64,000 nt of DNA, taken from positions 30,459,919 through 30,523,918 of the forward strand of contig CM046306.1 of the NCBI GenBank assembly GCA_025267735.1. The letters run 5' to 3'. A model generated the notes under the pieces. It made no database searches. It was not told the origin of the DNA and worked only from the letters and a program-made list of their open reading frames with translations. This stretch comes from Mactra quadrangularis. Taxonomy: Eukaryota; Mollusca; Bivalvia; Venerida; Mactridae. This document shows, in pieces, positions 24,533 to 37,400 of this stretch. Position 1 is the stretch's first letter. Each line of letters starts with the position of its first letter. The position numbers and the translations under genes are program-made.

Positions 24533-24907
24533 CAATCTCCGTAAACAGAGATCCTGTTCTACTCGCGTTGTCGTACTGGATCTCTACTTAGTCAATGCAA
24601 GGCCACGTCGAGATGAACTTTGTGTCGACCAAAAACTATTAATCACATTTTGATTTCGTAATTTCTATTTTTAGACCTAGGTTTGCATGCAAATTTAACA
24701 GCGGTATTATTCACAGTCTGCGATTGGGTGGCTCATTTCAAATTGCGTGACGTAGGCGATGTAAACAAGTTACGTATCATAACAATTTCGTCATGAATAT
24801 TATGATGAGAAAAGGTCACCTGAACGTGACCTTCGTTTGGAAAAGGCCAGATCTAAATTAGCGAGTATGCGAGCGGTAAAATTTTAGATCGGGTTTTAAT
24901 CAGATTG
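24533..24907 (+). mobile_element. Mutator-like MITE copy 1, 9-bp CATGCAGGG duplication
   Basis: Begins CAATCTCC and ends ATCAGATTG, flanked by an exact 9-bp duplication CATGCAGGG (24524-24532 and 24908-24916). A homologous element in reverse orientation at 41108-41438 has its own perfect 9-bp duplication, fixing the ends. Nine base pairs is typical of Mutator-like elements. Conserved inside both copies are ACAGCGGTATTATTCACAGT, an inverted CCAAT box (GATTGG) and a CRE-like GCGTGACGTAG. No ORF. It ends about 430 bases upstream of the first receptor exon. Confidence 0.92.
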
Positions 24908-24916
24908 CATGCAGGG

Positions 24917-25336
24917 TCAAACAGAAATGTTCTCTGCTGTCACTGCCAGCGGTGATTATCTAGAACCTATTCTGGTGAAATTCTAAATCAAAGAGTGAAG
25001 GATGTCCTAAAATCATATAAAGTTACAGATTGTTCTACATGAAGAACTGTACAATGTTTGTACTCGAGTTGTTTAATTTTATTTTCTGTTATAAATTTAC
25101 TGTATTGTCAATGTTAACACGTCTGTAATCACTAAATGTTTATTTATATCTTATTATGTAACAAAACCAGACAATGGAACACCCTATCTCTTGTCAGACA
25201 CAGAAAAAATAGTATATATTACAATTACTGGTCGGATAATAGAATGCTGTAACTGACTCTCTGTCATCCTAAAGAATAGAACAATTTATGTTTTAGTTTA
25301 CGCAGGGTATAGCAACACATACGTTTTCCTTTTCAG
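24917..25336. other. region just upstream of the first receptor exon
   Basis: Ends in TACGTTTTCCTTTTCAG, a strong splice acceptor at 25334-25336, so the transcript starts further upstream in an exon I could not locate. 25089-25215 is a diverged duplicate of 23265-23395. Confidence 0.5.
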
Positions 25337-25348
25337 TGACCGGCAAGG

Positions 25349-25402
25349 ATGGATTGTGAGACAATATTTAACAGTTCGCAGTACGTCAGCAAGTTAGAAA
25401 GC
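25349..25402 (+). CDS. receptor exon 1 (start codon, residues 1-18)
   Basis: Acceptor TTTTCAG ends at 25336. The exon begins TGACCGGCAAGG and then ATGG, a good initiation context. The TGA at 25337-25339 is in frame with the ATG, so translation cannot enter from upstream unless another acceptor is used. Donor GTAAGT at 25403, phase 0. Encodes a short polar piece with an N-glycosylation site (NSS) and no hydrophobic core. Confidence 0.7.
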
Positions 25403-28400
25403 GTAAGTTATATTTTTAGCAATTGACATTACGCTGAGGTTACTTTAACCTTAGACTAAATTGTTTTACAAATTATTCCTTTGTGTTCAAAGACATGCGA
25501 CTATGTATGTCCTAGTGTACGCTAATACTGTACTTGGTAAACGGATTATAAATATTTTGAAATGGAGGTCCGGCGTTATTATCAATTGTTTATATATAAG
25601 TGTATATATACAGTAGTTTACCCTCGAAATCAAAATAACCTTCCTAGACTAGAACTTGAAGCATAAAACATTTTTGTAAGGGCTAATCTAAATGTTGATT
25701 CATATAAAAAGAAGACTTTTCGAAACATTAAGAAGATGTGCAAACTGATAGTTGAAATTTATTCCGTTATCGAGGTCAGTCAAGTAGATGCAAATGTTCA
25801 CGAGTAGTTTGAATGTCCACATACTTCTAGCAAATTATTTGAGAACTTGAATATGTTCTGACTCGAAACGACTTGAAGAAATGCATAAAGTAAAAGCTTG
25901 GTTTTTGGATGAGTAAAATTTAATGAAATCTTTATATTACTATAACTATATATATACATGGAGTTGTTTTATCTTCAGGGAATTGTATATCTTACAAAGG
26001 AGCAACAACGTGCTATATTAACATTTAAAGAACGAGAATGTAATTGTCGAATAAAGGAAGAGCCAAAAGTATTAGAAGGTAATATTCTACAATCTACATG
26101 TAGATCTTGAATTCTATTCAATGAGTATATAATACTTAGTAAAAATGCAGTTCATGCTTATGTGATAGGACTTCAAATTGAAAGAAAGAGTGAAAAGGAT
26201 TACTTCGCTTGATTACTTCTGGTAACATTTAAATAACGCCATCTCAATATGTCATCTACAAAGTTTTGTTTCAAGTTATGCCGCTAGGTTTAACATTTGC
26301 CCAGCTTCAAGTGCCACAGCTTTCCATGTTTCATGTGCCATTTGAATCAACTTCTCATGTGAGCAGTCAGTGGTTCACAGAACCCTTGTGTTAAAGAATA
26401 TTGCTCCTTTTTTGAATATGAAACTTAGTGGAAATGTTTTTTCACTCCAGCTATTACTGTCTTATATTGACGTTGTCATTGTTTTTAGCTGTAAATTAAT
26501 GCATCTCGTCTTTAGCTAGCCTTTTCAGGAAACACTTGTATTGTAGAGTGTGGTAAAAAGCTTTATTTAGACTACTTAAGTTTTATGTCATGTTTCCGGA
26601 TTACAAAAAATACAAGTGTTCTCTTGTCAATTATATTGCAAGGTTGTTATTAATGGATAAGTTTAGTGCTTACATCTCATTGCATAACGTTGGCTAATGA
26701 TTCGTTCGTCAGACTATTGACCTTCATAAAAGTTTGAAACATTTGATGCAAATATAAATAATAATGTACTTTTAACTTTGACATAGTTGAACTGTGGGCC
26801 AAATGTTAACCAGAATATATGATTTTAACCTTAAACGTATTATCATAATTATTTCGTGCCTTATAGTGTGATTTTTATTATCTTTTGGATAATAAAAATC
26901 AACACAATAGGTGTTTTTGATAACTTTATTAACGATTTTATTATTCTTTATGGGACGAGTTATTGTTTGTGCTTTATTTATATATTATTTATGCTGTAGT
27001 TCCTGACGAGTTGAAATCTGACCTTAAGTGCCTTTATTAAAAGGGAAGTAAGACAGAGGTTTGGAATTATCGCACTGTTTCTATATTAAGTTTTATTAAA
27101 CTTTTAGGTTAAGGAACGGAATATTAATTATTAATTGAGATTCTGGTATACCTTTTAAATAATTTATAAATCAACACGAAGAAATACGTTAATTATCTAA
27201 CACTCATGTATGTAGGTGTTATTTTACGTATAAAGGTTATAAATGAATTAAATTCCAAATAAAAAGTGCAATGTGTCTGTCCTTGCAAGAGATGGAAGTG
27301 ATTATTTAATATATTTTGATGTTCTACATTGAGTCAAATTCTGCTTAACAACTGTACGTCTCAAAATCCTAGAATTGAATTTGTCAGAAAATCCTTAACG
27401 TCTATTTCGAAATAAATCGCTCTTAACAATCGACATGCGAAAAGTTAAACTTCTTTCAAAAATGCTACATGAACCTGCAATTGATATTTTACTGATTGAG
27501 ATTTAGTTTTTGCCCATCAAAAAGACTAACATATTACTTCATTTTGATGTATTATTTCAGACTTGTGTGAATTTGTCGCTTCACTCTATGTAAATAATGT
27601 AAATTATTTGTACTAGGTTTTTAATGGAACCCATATAGAAAATGTGGTTTATCAAAATGTGAAGCCTATGTTAGATAGGTCGTTCTTATTATCTATTTTT
27701 GTTGCATCCCTATTTTCAGGCGTATATTGTAACAGAACTTGGGATAATATTTTATGTTGGGATGATACAAAGGCTGGTGTAACTGTATCTCAATCATGTC
27801 CAGGATATATAAGTAGTTTTAGAAAACATGGTAAGTATTGTCTGAAGTCTATAAACATGTATAACCTCGTAGTAAAAACAAAAAATCCTGTCTTGTAAAC
27901 GGATAATTCATTGTTACACTACACGGTTTAGATGACCAATCATGTATATTTTGTGAAGATTGAATTGAGGCAAAATATAATACATTTGAATTTATTTTGC
28001 ATACTTTGATTGCATTGATTACAATGATTGCTGTGTATTGGGCAGTAGACAGTACATCAACTTTAGAACACATATCATTTCCAATTTATGATCAATCATT
28101 TATTCCTTATCATGTCTATCATCGACCAACGATGTCATTAGAAACAAAACTAATCTGGTAGTTCCTAGATTAAAGATTTCATGATAACAATGAATGGATG
28201 AATTTCTTCCATTTTATAAATGGTTAACTATTTGCACAGGTTTGTAACAGCTTGATAAAATCGCGATTATAACGGGATTATGTCGTAGAATTATCTTTTT
28301 TTGTGTCTAGTAGATGCCGAAACGATCGAATAAATATCCAATTTACAATACAACATTCACTGATCATCAGCTACCAATGATTAAGTGATCTAGCACATTT

Positions 28401-31400
28401 TAATGAGAATGGCACAATTGCCCAAGTCTTTCTGTTTGTTGTCATATAGATGGTTTATTGTAAACGTAAAAAGTTCTTCAACAATGTTAATTAACTTGAC
28501 AAGTACATAATCGACAATACCTTAAACCTTGCTGCTGTGACTGACTCTTTTACTATTGGCAATAATCAGATCTTATTTAATTGACGATATGCAAAGATAA
28601 TCGTTGTGTTTTTGTCATTTTTGTTGGTAATTGATTATAGAAGGGTAAGTTTTAGATATTAGCCTTGGAAAGTAAATGGAAGATTTTGAAAGGTTTGGCT
28701 GTAGACAAACACCTTTTTCAAAGAAGTGCCTTAACTTATAGGTGGCTTTTTGGTAAAGTTGTTGTTTTTGGGACGTGGTTGTTAAATTTATTTTGTTTAA
28801 TGTGTTGCAGCTTTTGCTACAAAAACATGTTTACCAGACGGTACGTGGTTTAAGTTAGACAACAACAGTCATACATCTAAAGGTTGGACTAATTATAATG
28901 ATTGTATGTCATCTTACACTGGTGCAGAAGTTGTTGAGCCTGGTAATGTCCCATTTATAATATCTGTAAGTATAATGGATAGTGATAGTGAATACTATTG
29001 GCCTATTGGCTGCTTCCATAAGAAAACTCAAAACTGCTACATTTTTACAAGAATTATGGAGAAGCTTGCTTTATTATTTGGCTTTATACGAAGACAACAA
29101 GGAAAGTCGTTATTTGTGTAAGACTTTAAAAGCAACAAATGATGGAGTCAGAATTGCTTCCTTAATAAAAAGACTCTTGTTTCTTTCAGTATTTTATGAA
29201 AATCACAGAAACTTGAGACTTGGATTTTAAACCTTATTCACGAAAGTGTTTTGTTAAGTTACAAATGTGAATAATAGAACCAATTATCAATGATTTAGTT
29301 GTACATTGTGTTAGTTTTCACAATAGATCCACACCTTTGACTAAACGAATTGCATTTTGATTATCAATGCTGTAAATTAGTATCTATTTCATTTAAATCA
29401 TATATACTGATCCACTACTAATTTCATTAAAGTCAGATTTAGATATGCTGTTACAATTTTAGCATAGCAATATCTCTCGTGTTACATTTTACTTTTGTAA
29501 ACTACAAGATGTTTTCACCTGGCTGTAAATGACATCAGAATTTCACAATGGTTTACGATAACTTTTGAGAATCGATGGGGATAACAGTTTGGATATCGAT
29601 AAACCTGACTCAGATTGCAAAAGAATTGCTGTAACGTATTTTCTTCCCAGACAATAAAATTGAACATAGCATTGTTGGCAATGCACATCGAACGCTACAT
29701 TGTTTGATAGGAATGTTAATATATACTTTCATTTATTTAAGGAAAATGTTAAAGAATTAAGATTGATGTATAATATTGGTTACACACTATCTCTGATCTC
29801 ATTGTTTGTGGCGTTTTTCATCATGATATATTATAAGTAAGTATACATCTCCTTTACATTAAAATCTGAAGATCACGTAACAAACGATCCTACAAATAAA
29901 TGACAACCAAGTTCTAATTAAGCTGAAACTTTGTCAAAATTCTTGACACCAATAAACTCCACTCCGACATTTATTGTCTAAAATTTCCATTTAAAAGTAT
30001 AATAAAAGTTGTTTTAAAATATGTTTAGTAGTGTAGATTTGCCGTTATTGTTTTGAATTTGTTTAACTCATTTACAAAGCACTATAGAGAGTACGTGTGC
30101 CTTGATGTTTTGTCGTTGGTAATCGTTATATATTTATATAATAGGGGTCTAAGACCTTCCGGTGTTTATATGAATAAACTTGTAAAAATGTACAATCAGC
30201 CCTGGGTCAGTTCAAATCGCATTCTTGAAAATAGCTTTTCGTTTCTTTACGCTGGAAACATTGTCCAACTTAATTTCTAAATGACTATAAAGAACCAGTC
30301 TACAGACTTACCTATGATTTACCCAAGTTTCAATAACTACATGTAGTTTCAAAATCAAATGAATGTGTGTATTTAAATGGAATATCCCGATACATGAAAT
30401 CGAATTTGAATTATATTATAAGCTAAATGATGTCTTTTTGACAGATTATAATAATGTACATTGACAAGCTGTCTTGATTTATTGAATCATTTTTATATTG
30501 ACTTTTATGTAAATTGTGACCAGTTTGCCTGTCAGAGAGCATTGTATTCGATAATTGTAGTACTTTGTGGTGGAGAAAATAATTTAATTCAATAGATAGT
30601 GGGACTCTTGGGTAAAATTCTACTAAATCGGATATAGGATATTTGATTATTTTATTGGAATCATATTGACATTTAATATACTTATCTAATTTTTTTCTCT
30701 GGTTAAAATCAATTATAAATATTCATGAATTACTGAGAGAAAAACATCTTCTGTTAGTAAAGAGAGAAAATGTTGATATAATGACAGGGTTCCACAAAGG
30801 TTACTATGATACGTTCGTAAACATCACTCTTAACTTTTATATTAACATAATCGTACATACATGTGCTAGTTATAGTGTCATGTTTTTGTACAGAAAGCGT
30901 ATATCAGCTCACTATTTCTTTCTTTGGAATACAAATATTATCACTAATGCCTAACATCTTTTTTTCATCTTACGTAACCAGAGTAAAGCATTTTAGACAC
31001 ATTAAGATACAAGAATTTGTCTTGAGCTTATTATTAGCAAAAATACTAAAGACCGTACTATAGTGTAACAAACGCAAAAAAAGAACTACATTGTGTACAT
31101 GTATCCCACGAGCAAAGATTTGGAGATCATGTCCCAAATATGTAATACAGAGGGAAAAACATGCTGTAGTAGGGGTTCATTATCATCTTTTGTGACCACA
31201 ATATGTTTGAAGTCGATTTAATCAAATGTATCCATGAATTTAACAATGAGTTAACTATACCCATCTTGGACATTCAATTAACTTCACAAAAAGTGTATAC
31301 ATGATGAAAAAAATAGATATATAATGCTTATACATAATTGTTTATGTGCTATACTTAATTATTTTCTCTTTAATCTCAAATATTTGAGAAAGTAAGGCAA

Positions 31401-34400
31401 CCTTTCTCAGTGAACCTATTTCTCTAACCTTTGGAAAAGACCAAAGGCCGTACCGCTCATGTTGTAGTAAATTCATGTTTTTGTTACAGAAAGCTTCATT
31501 GTTCAAGAAACACAATCCATCTGAATCTATTTGGATCATTTATGTTACGAGCTTTCTTCAGTCTGATCAGAGACAACTTTATGGTAGCTGGTCTAGGATT
31601 TCCGGCAGATGTAATAATTAATGAAACTTCTGATACAGTTTTGTTCATCAACGAAGGCGTGGTAAGTTCATAGTTCATAGCAGGAAGTAGATATCCTTGT
31701 AATAAAGACCAATGTTTAAAAGTAGCACAATATTATAAACAGGTAATACAATAAAGTTTTCACATATGAATATGAGAAAAAAGGACAAGAATGAGAGAGG
31801 CCCCTTTTGGATCAAGATGAAAATGGATTGTAGACTAAATTTGAGGTCCTCTTTGTGAAGGGATCCGGTTGATGAATAAGGGATTGCCAAAGTTGATAGG
31901 AGGTTTTTGTTTAGGGCTTACATGGCAGAGATAATGAGATTTTGGAGAAGAAGGGTTATATAGATTAGAAGTTTGTTTGTTTGTTTGTTTGTTTGTTTAT
32001 TGTGTTTAACGTCGTAGCAACCCATTGTATAGATCATAAAACGGCGGTCAGTCAATCAGCTCACTCCTCCTGGAAAGGTTTAATATCTGGATTTAGCTGT
32101 TAACCAACTACTAAGCGCATACTTTCGTCAGTGACTGACAACTGCCCTACATAATTAAAAATCATTGTAGGAGGGAGAATGGCCGTAGAAATAATTTCAT
32201 GACCAAGCTCCACGAAAGTATGCCCCGCCCTGGAATCGAACCCACGACCCCTCAATAAATAGACTTGCGTACTGAGCTAGCCGGGCGGCGATATATAGAT
32301 TAGAAATGTAATTTGGCAGTTAGAGAACATACATTTATACATGATAATTTACTCACGGGTATATATGCTAAAAATAGTTTATCATATAATCTGAATCTTT
32401 TTTTTTGTTGACAACCAAGTATGAAAAACTCATAAAAATGTGAGACAAAAATATCTCCGAGCATTTTACCTTCCATTAATGTCAGTGTTTATTTTTCACA
32501 GTTTTCTGCTTACTTGCAAAAGTTCGACGAGGTTCAACTTTACTAATGTCCTTTTTATATATCTTTAAGGCTTCAGCAAATGGCAAAAAATGTCATAATT
32601 TTCTGGCTTCTTCAACTTAATAATGATATTAATGCACCTATCGCTGACACTACATTGACATTTACATAGTATACGGCTTTAGTATATGATATTTACCATT
32701 CATATTTGATTTACTTTGTTCAGATCATGTACTTTCTGCCTAATGTTCTTCCTTTTTGGTCTAAAAGAACTGCCAAAAATGTCAGTATAAGTAAAAGATA
32801 TTATTCTGAAACCGTTTCCTTTATTGTATTTGAGAAAATTTAAGTTTTTATTTTCTTGGTTAAAGTGTATAACTTTGTTATCAACGTGTACTGCATTGTT
32901 TATTCTAACATAGGCACGTGCGTTTTCACTCTTTATTTAATGTGACGTCATCTATGCTTTATTATTCAACAAAATATAGCTCGTGACGGCTGTTGAAATT
33001 TTACTCCCCACGTTAAATGCGCAAAGCCGAAAATGGCGCACGAGTTAATAAGGGTTGACTTTTACAATTTGGTTTCTATTCTATAATTAAGATTTTAATA
33101 TTTTTTGTTCGGAATAAGAAACACCTATCTGTGAGAATTGTGTAAATAAATGCTATTTTCGGCCTTTGCACTGGGGTGGATTTCAACAGCATGACGTTTC
33201 TGACAGTTAAAAATAGTTCCATAAATATATCTTTTCTACGGATGTATTTTACGATGTTAGAATCGAAATAACTTACAGTTGTCTATATTTTGTTGTCTAA
33301 TAAAATATAGGCACTCGTTTGATGCGCTTATTAAATCACTCGTGCTAAAGCACTCGTGATTTAATCATACGCGCATCACAACTCGTGCCTATATTTTATT
33401 AGACAACAAAATATAGACAACTGTAAGTTATTTCTTAAATAAGAGTATATATGTTTGCTTAGATTCGAATGCCCCATCTGATAGTCCAACACTGCCAACT
33501 TTTAAGTACTCTGTGAATTGTTGATTGAAAAAAATATTTGTGAATGTAGTTTGTAGTGAACAATTGCATTCAGTTGCTTTCGATGTCATTATGTAAATAA
33601 ACAGCACAAAGACAACTTTAAGAAAGTATCGACCACAAGCTCTTCAAGAAACGAACGCTCTACGAGTCTGTCGACGTTTATTCAATTTTGATAGCGCTTG
33701 GAGATTTTCACCCAAATACGGTATATGGTGTGTTTTTTTTGAATGGCGTCTGTTCCAAAAGTTCAAATTAAGGCAAAACAAATTTAGATTAAACGCGTTT
33801 TTATTATAGATAATCGTATGTGCTTTTCAATGATAATTGAACACAATAATACATGAGTGTCAACTGGAATTTTTATGATATTAAACAAAATTTTCGTTAT
33901 ACTTGAAGTTAGTATTTACATTGCCGAGACTTCAAATCACCATAAGGCACATCATATCTTTGGTGTAACATGTTCTACGCTAATAAATTTGTGCATTTTT
34001 GTTTACATTTTCAGCACTGGGAATGTCGGCTATTTTTCAGTATTTTCCAATATGTACTAGTTGCCAGTTATATATGGATCTTCGTAGAAGCTATATACTT
34101 ACATATGTATATATTTGTTGCTGTTTTCACAGAGAAAGTAAAAGTTTGGTGGTTCTGTTTGCTAGGATGGGGTATGTACTAATTTACCTTCACATTCCTC
34201 TCAAATTATTTCGGTATTCTCGGACCCGTGGGAATAAATCAAGATCTTTGAGGACCAATATCGTGCTTAAAATCACAGTTTTTTCTCCAGTGTAAATGCA
34301 TTAGTTTCTACTTACGTTCCTTGGACAGGTTAAGACCTTTGGACCAAAACTTTGAACCTAGAATTAAGCACATACACTTTTGCCAGTAGCTTACAAATGT

Positions 34401-37400
34401 CCTATGTGATACAGAGATAGACAGGGGACGGTGGTAGAAAGTTATCCATGACTAAAATTCACGATTGTATGTAGGTTAAACCCTGACACGCAACCATCGA
34501 CCGTAAAGTTGGTTTCATTCCAAAATAAGTAATTAGTCTATAAATGGTATAGTTAAAAGTTATACCGTCAAATGTATAATATGGACAAAAGGAAACCGTT
34601 CTCGTTTCAATTCTACTTTTGTAAACGCTTCAAATCTGAATACAAGTAAAAAATTGCTGCTAAATGCAGCAAAGGGATTGTCACGGCAAACAAAAAAGAA
34701 TGATTAAGTATAATCTAAAGGTAACTCAAAAGAGCATTATATTGAATTGTCATGTTAAGGTTTTTCAGTAATTAAAAGGTAACTTGTCATAAAACGTTTT
34801 TCTGTTCAAATGTAACAATCTCGTTCCAAAAGCCTAGTAAGATTCTCGATACTAGTTAGATTGAGAATCTTGACAAATTTGGAGTACGCGAATGGTCTGG
34901 ATCTAGACACCATCTTTATGCCGACAGGATGTTTGGTTTTAGTTGGATTTATTTCCAGTAATTCATATTTGCATGACGCTTAAAAAGATCGGCAGAAGGG
35001 AAAACATAGTTCTTCAGAACAGAAGCTATTTACATGACTTATCGCTTCTGTTTAGTCAAGTGCTCCTCACATTGCGGATCTGTTCTTACCAATCCGTGTA
35101 ACCAATCATCTAACTAATGCATAACTGTCCAGCATCTTTGAATTTCGACATTTTGATTTTACAGGCATGAACATTTGTTGCATTTATTGCATTTATTTTT
35201 TAATCACGAGACAGTCATGCAATCTAAATGTGTGTGTCTTTGCCTTGAAATAGAAATATCAGCTTGCGTATAGTATTTAAGCAGAGGTAGAGAGTCAGCG
35301 AGTGAATCTTTCAAACCAGTGTATTAGAGAGTAGTCATACCTTTACTTGTTACGGAAGAATTTTGTTGCCGGATACACGAAAGGATTTAACATGTATTTT
35401 AATTCCGAAAAGATGCAGTTAAATACAAAAGGCAAGCTATTTCGAATAGAAATCATTTTTCTTAATAATGAATTCACTCGGACTCGAGAAAACATATTCC
35501 ATTCGAACAAATTAAAAACTGGCGAGCTTTTCACCTAGGTGTAAATGTCCGTCATTTTAACTCTCTTAAAATTACCTGGTCCGTCTGGTCAATAGTCCGT
35601 CAATATAGTACCAAACTTTTCATAATTAAAAAAAGTCTGCAAAAATAATCTTACATCTGCTCGATCTATAACCAGAAGCAAGTTCAATTACACAAAACGC
35701 TACAGTACGTTACATAACGATGCATTCGGAACTCCTCGGTCATACATTTGTTTACTTTAACGCCGGACATTTCAAAATAGCGTCCAAATATGTCCGAGAT
35801 TATTCGCAGCAAATGGACGAGGACTTCCGAATGTATCGTTGCGGAACGTTCTATAACGTTCGCAGTTACTGAACTCAACCCTGGTCCGTAACTCTTATGC
35901 TCTTAAAATTAACTGGTCCGCTGCACTTAATCATAGTTAGAAAAGATCGCCAATAGAGCTCAGTAAGAGTAAGAATTAAGAGTCAATGTTACACGATTAC
36001 GCTCCTTTATTTATACAGTCGGCTAATAAGAAAAAAGGTATATTATTAAAATATATGAATCATATCAAATTAGTTTTCAAATGATAAATGCTCTAACAGT
36101 TGAAATAAGAATCGACGATTCTTTTAAAAGTTAAAGTCTGCAAAGTTATTTCTTAAAATATAATTTCGATATTGGTGTCTTATCTTTTCAAATAAAATAT
36201 TGGCAAATATCAATAATATATGTACTATACACACATTATGATACGCATATTTGTTAAACTGTATCCGTATACTAAACTGGTCTCCTGGTCCGGTTGGTTC
36301 GCGATTTATACCTACCCCTTTTCGTGTGATTCGAAAGGATTTGCGGTAATGTGTTGATATAAATCGCTGATTTTTCGCCTGTTGCATTGTTGCAAGAAAA
36401 ATTGTTTATATGGATTCCCCCAAAAATGATTTTTCTATTTAACTTTTAACGGAAATGGGCTGTACTATGACTGCATTAAAAACAATAAATTTGTCGGCAG
36501 TGGAAATCGAAAGGATTTTTATCATTTTTTATCACGTGACTTTTGCCCATTGCTATCAAAATCTACCCACCACAATATCACGGCGTTGAGACGCCGTGAA
36601 ATAAAATGACATGCAGTTGCAGTATAAAATTACCCCCCTGTTTTGGTTTTTTGCACTGTTTTATACTGGTACATTATACATGTACGTGTATAAATAGAAC
36701 AATGTAATATTTGGTTTCAGTATTTCCAGCATTAGTTGTACTGTGTTGGTGTATGGCAAAATTTCATCTTGATAACACATTGTAAGTATTACCTACTATC
36801 TTTATAGTTAATACTTTATGAATCTCATGAATGAAATCGTCTACGGAATCTTGATGCAATTTCAAACGTCGCCGTCGCTTTAACAAACGAAGTATTGGTG
36901 AATAGAATCGCCTAAAATATGATTTTTGCAATTATCTGTTGGCATTGTCATTTGAACTTGTTGCTATGCGCAAGTTCAACTTGCTTATCGTATCGCATTG
37001 CCACGATGTCACTCGCATTATCATGCGTCGTACTGATAATGCAACGGTGTCATTTAAAATGGCTCATTAGGCTTCCGTACTTTGTCTGAAATTATAAGAT
37101 CATTTATAAACAGCATAAAATTCAAACTTATTAAGGACAATTTGTAAACACACCGCACATGTCTTACAAACAACATTCAATTAATTACTCGAAGAATGAT
37201 TTTTACATATTGTGACAATCGCATTCCCAAGACGTACAAAGGAACGTGTTTTTCTTGGTTAATTATTTTTCAGACAAGCGTTGGAGACATTTTTATCAAA
37301 CCTTAATTAAGATTTTCAGTTCCTATAAATCATTGCAACATGATAACATGACACTGTTTAACTTATATCTTATACACAGTATGTATTCCTTTATCGGTTG

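Larger units (their letters stand above)
31662..34014 (+). other. receptor intron 6
   Basis: 2353 bases. Holds SINE copy 2 (31971-32291) and a 170-bp near-perfect palindrome (33265-33434). Between about 32915 and 33185 is AT-rich sequence with short matches to the palindrome's ends. No ORF of interest. Confidence 0.65.

Noticed and set aside
27559..27588. Extra receptor exon after acceptor TTATTTCAG ([10 protein letters not shown])
   Set aside because: It would end in phase 0 and break the phase 1 join to exon 3; exon 2 to exon 3 joins directly with an intact cysteine pattern.
30889..31063. Receptor exon following TTTTGTACAG with the same AAAGC start as exon 6
   Set aside because: The frame has no receptor motifs; exon 6 at 31490 supplies the conserved helix 2.
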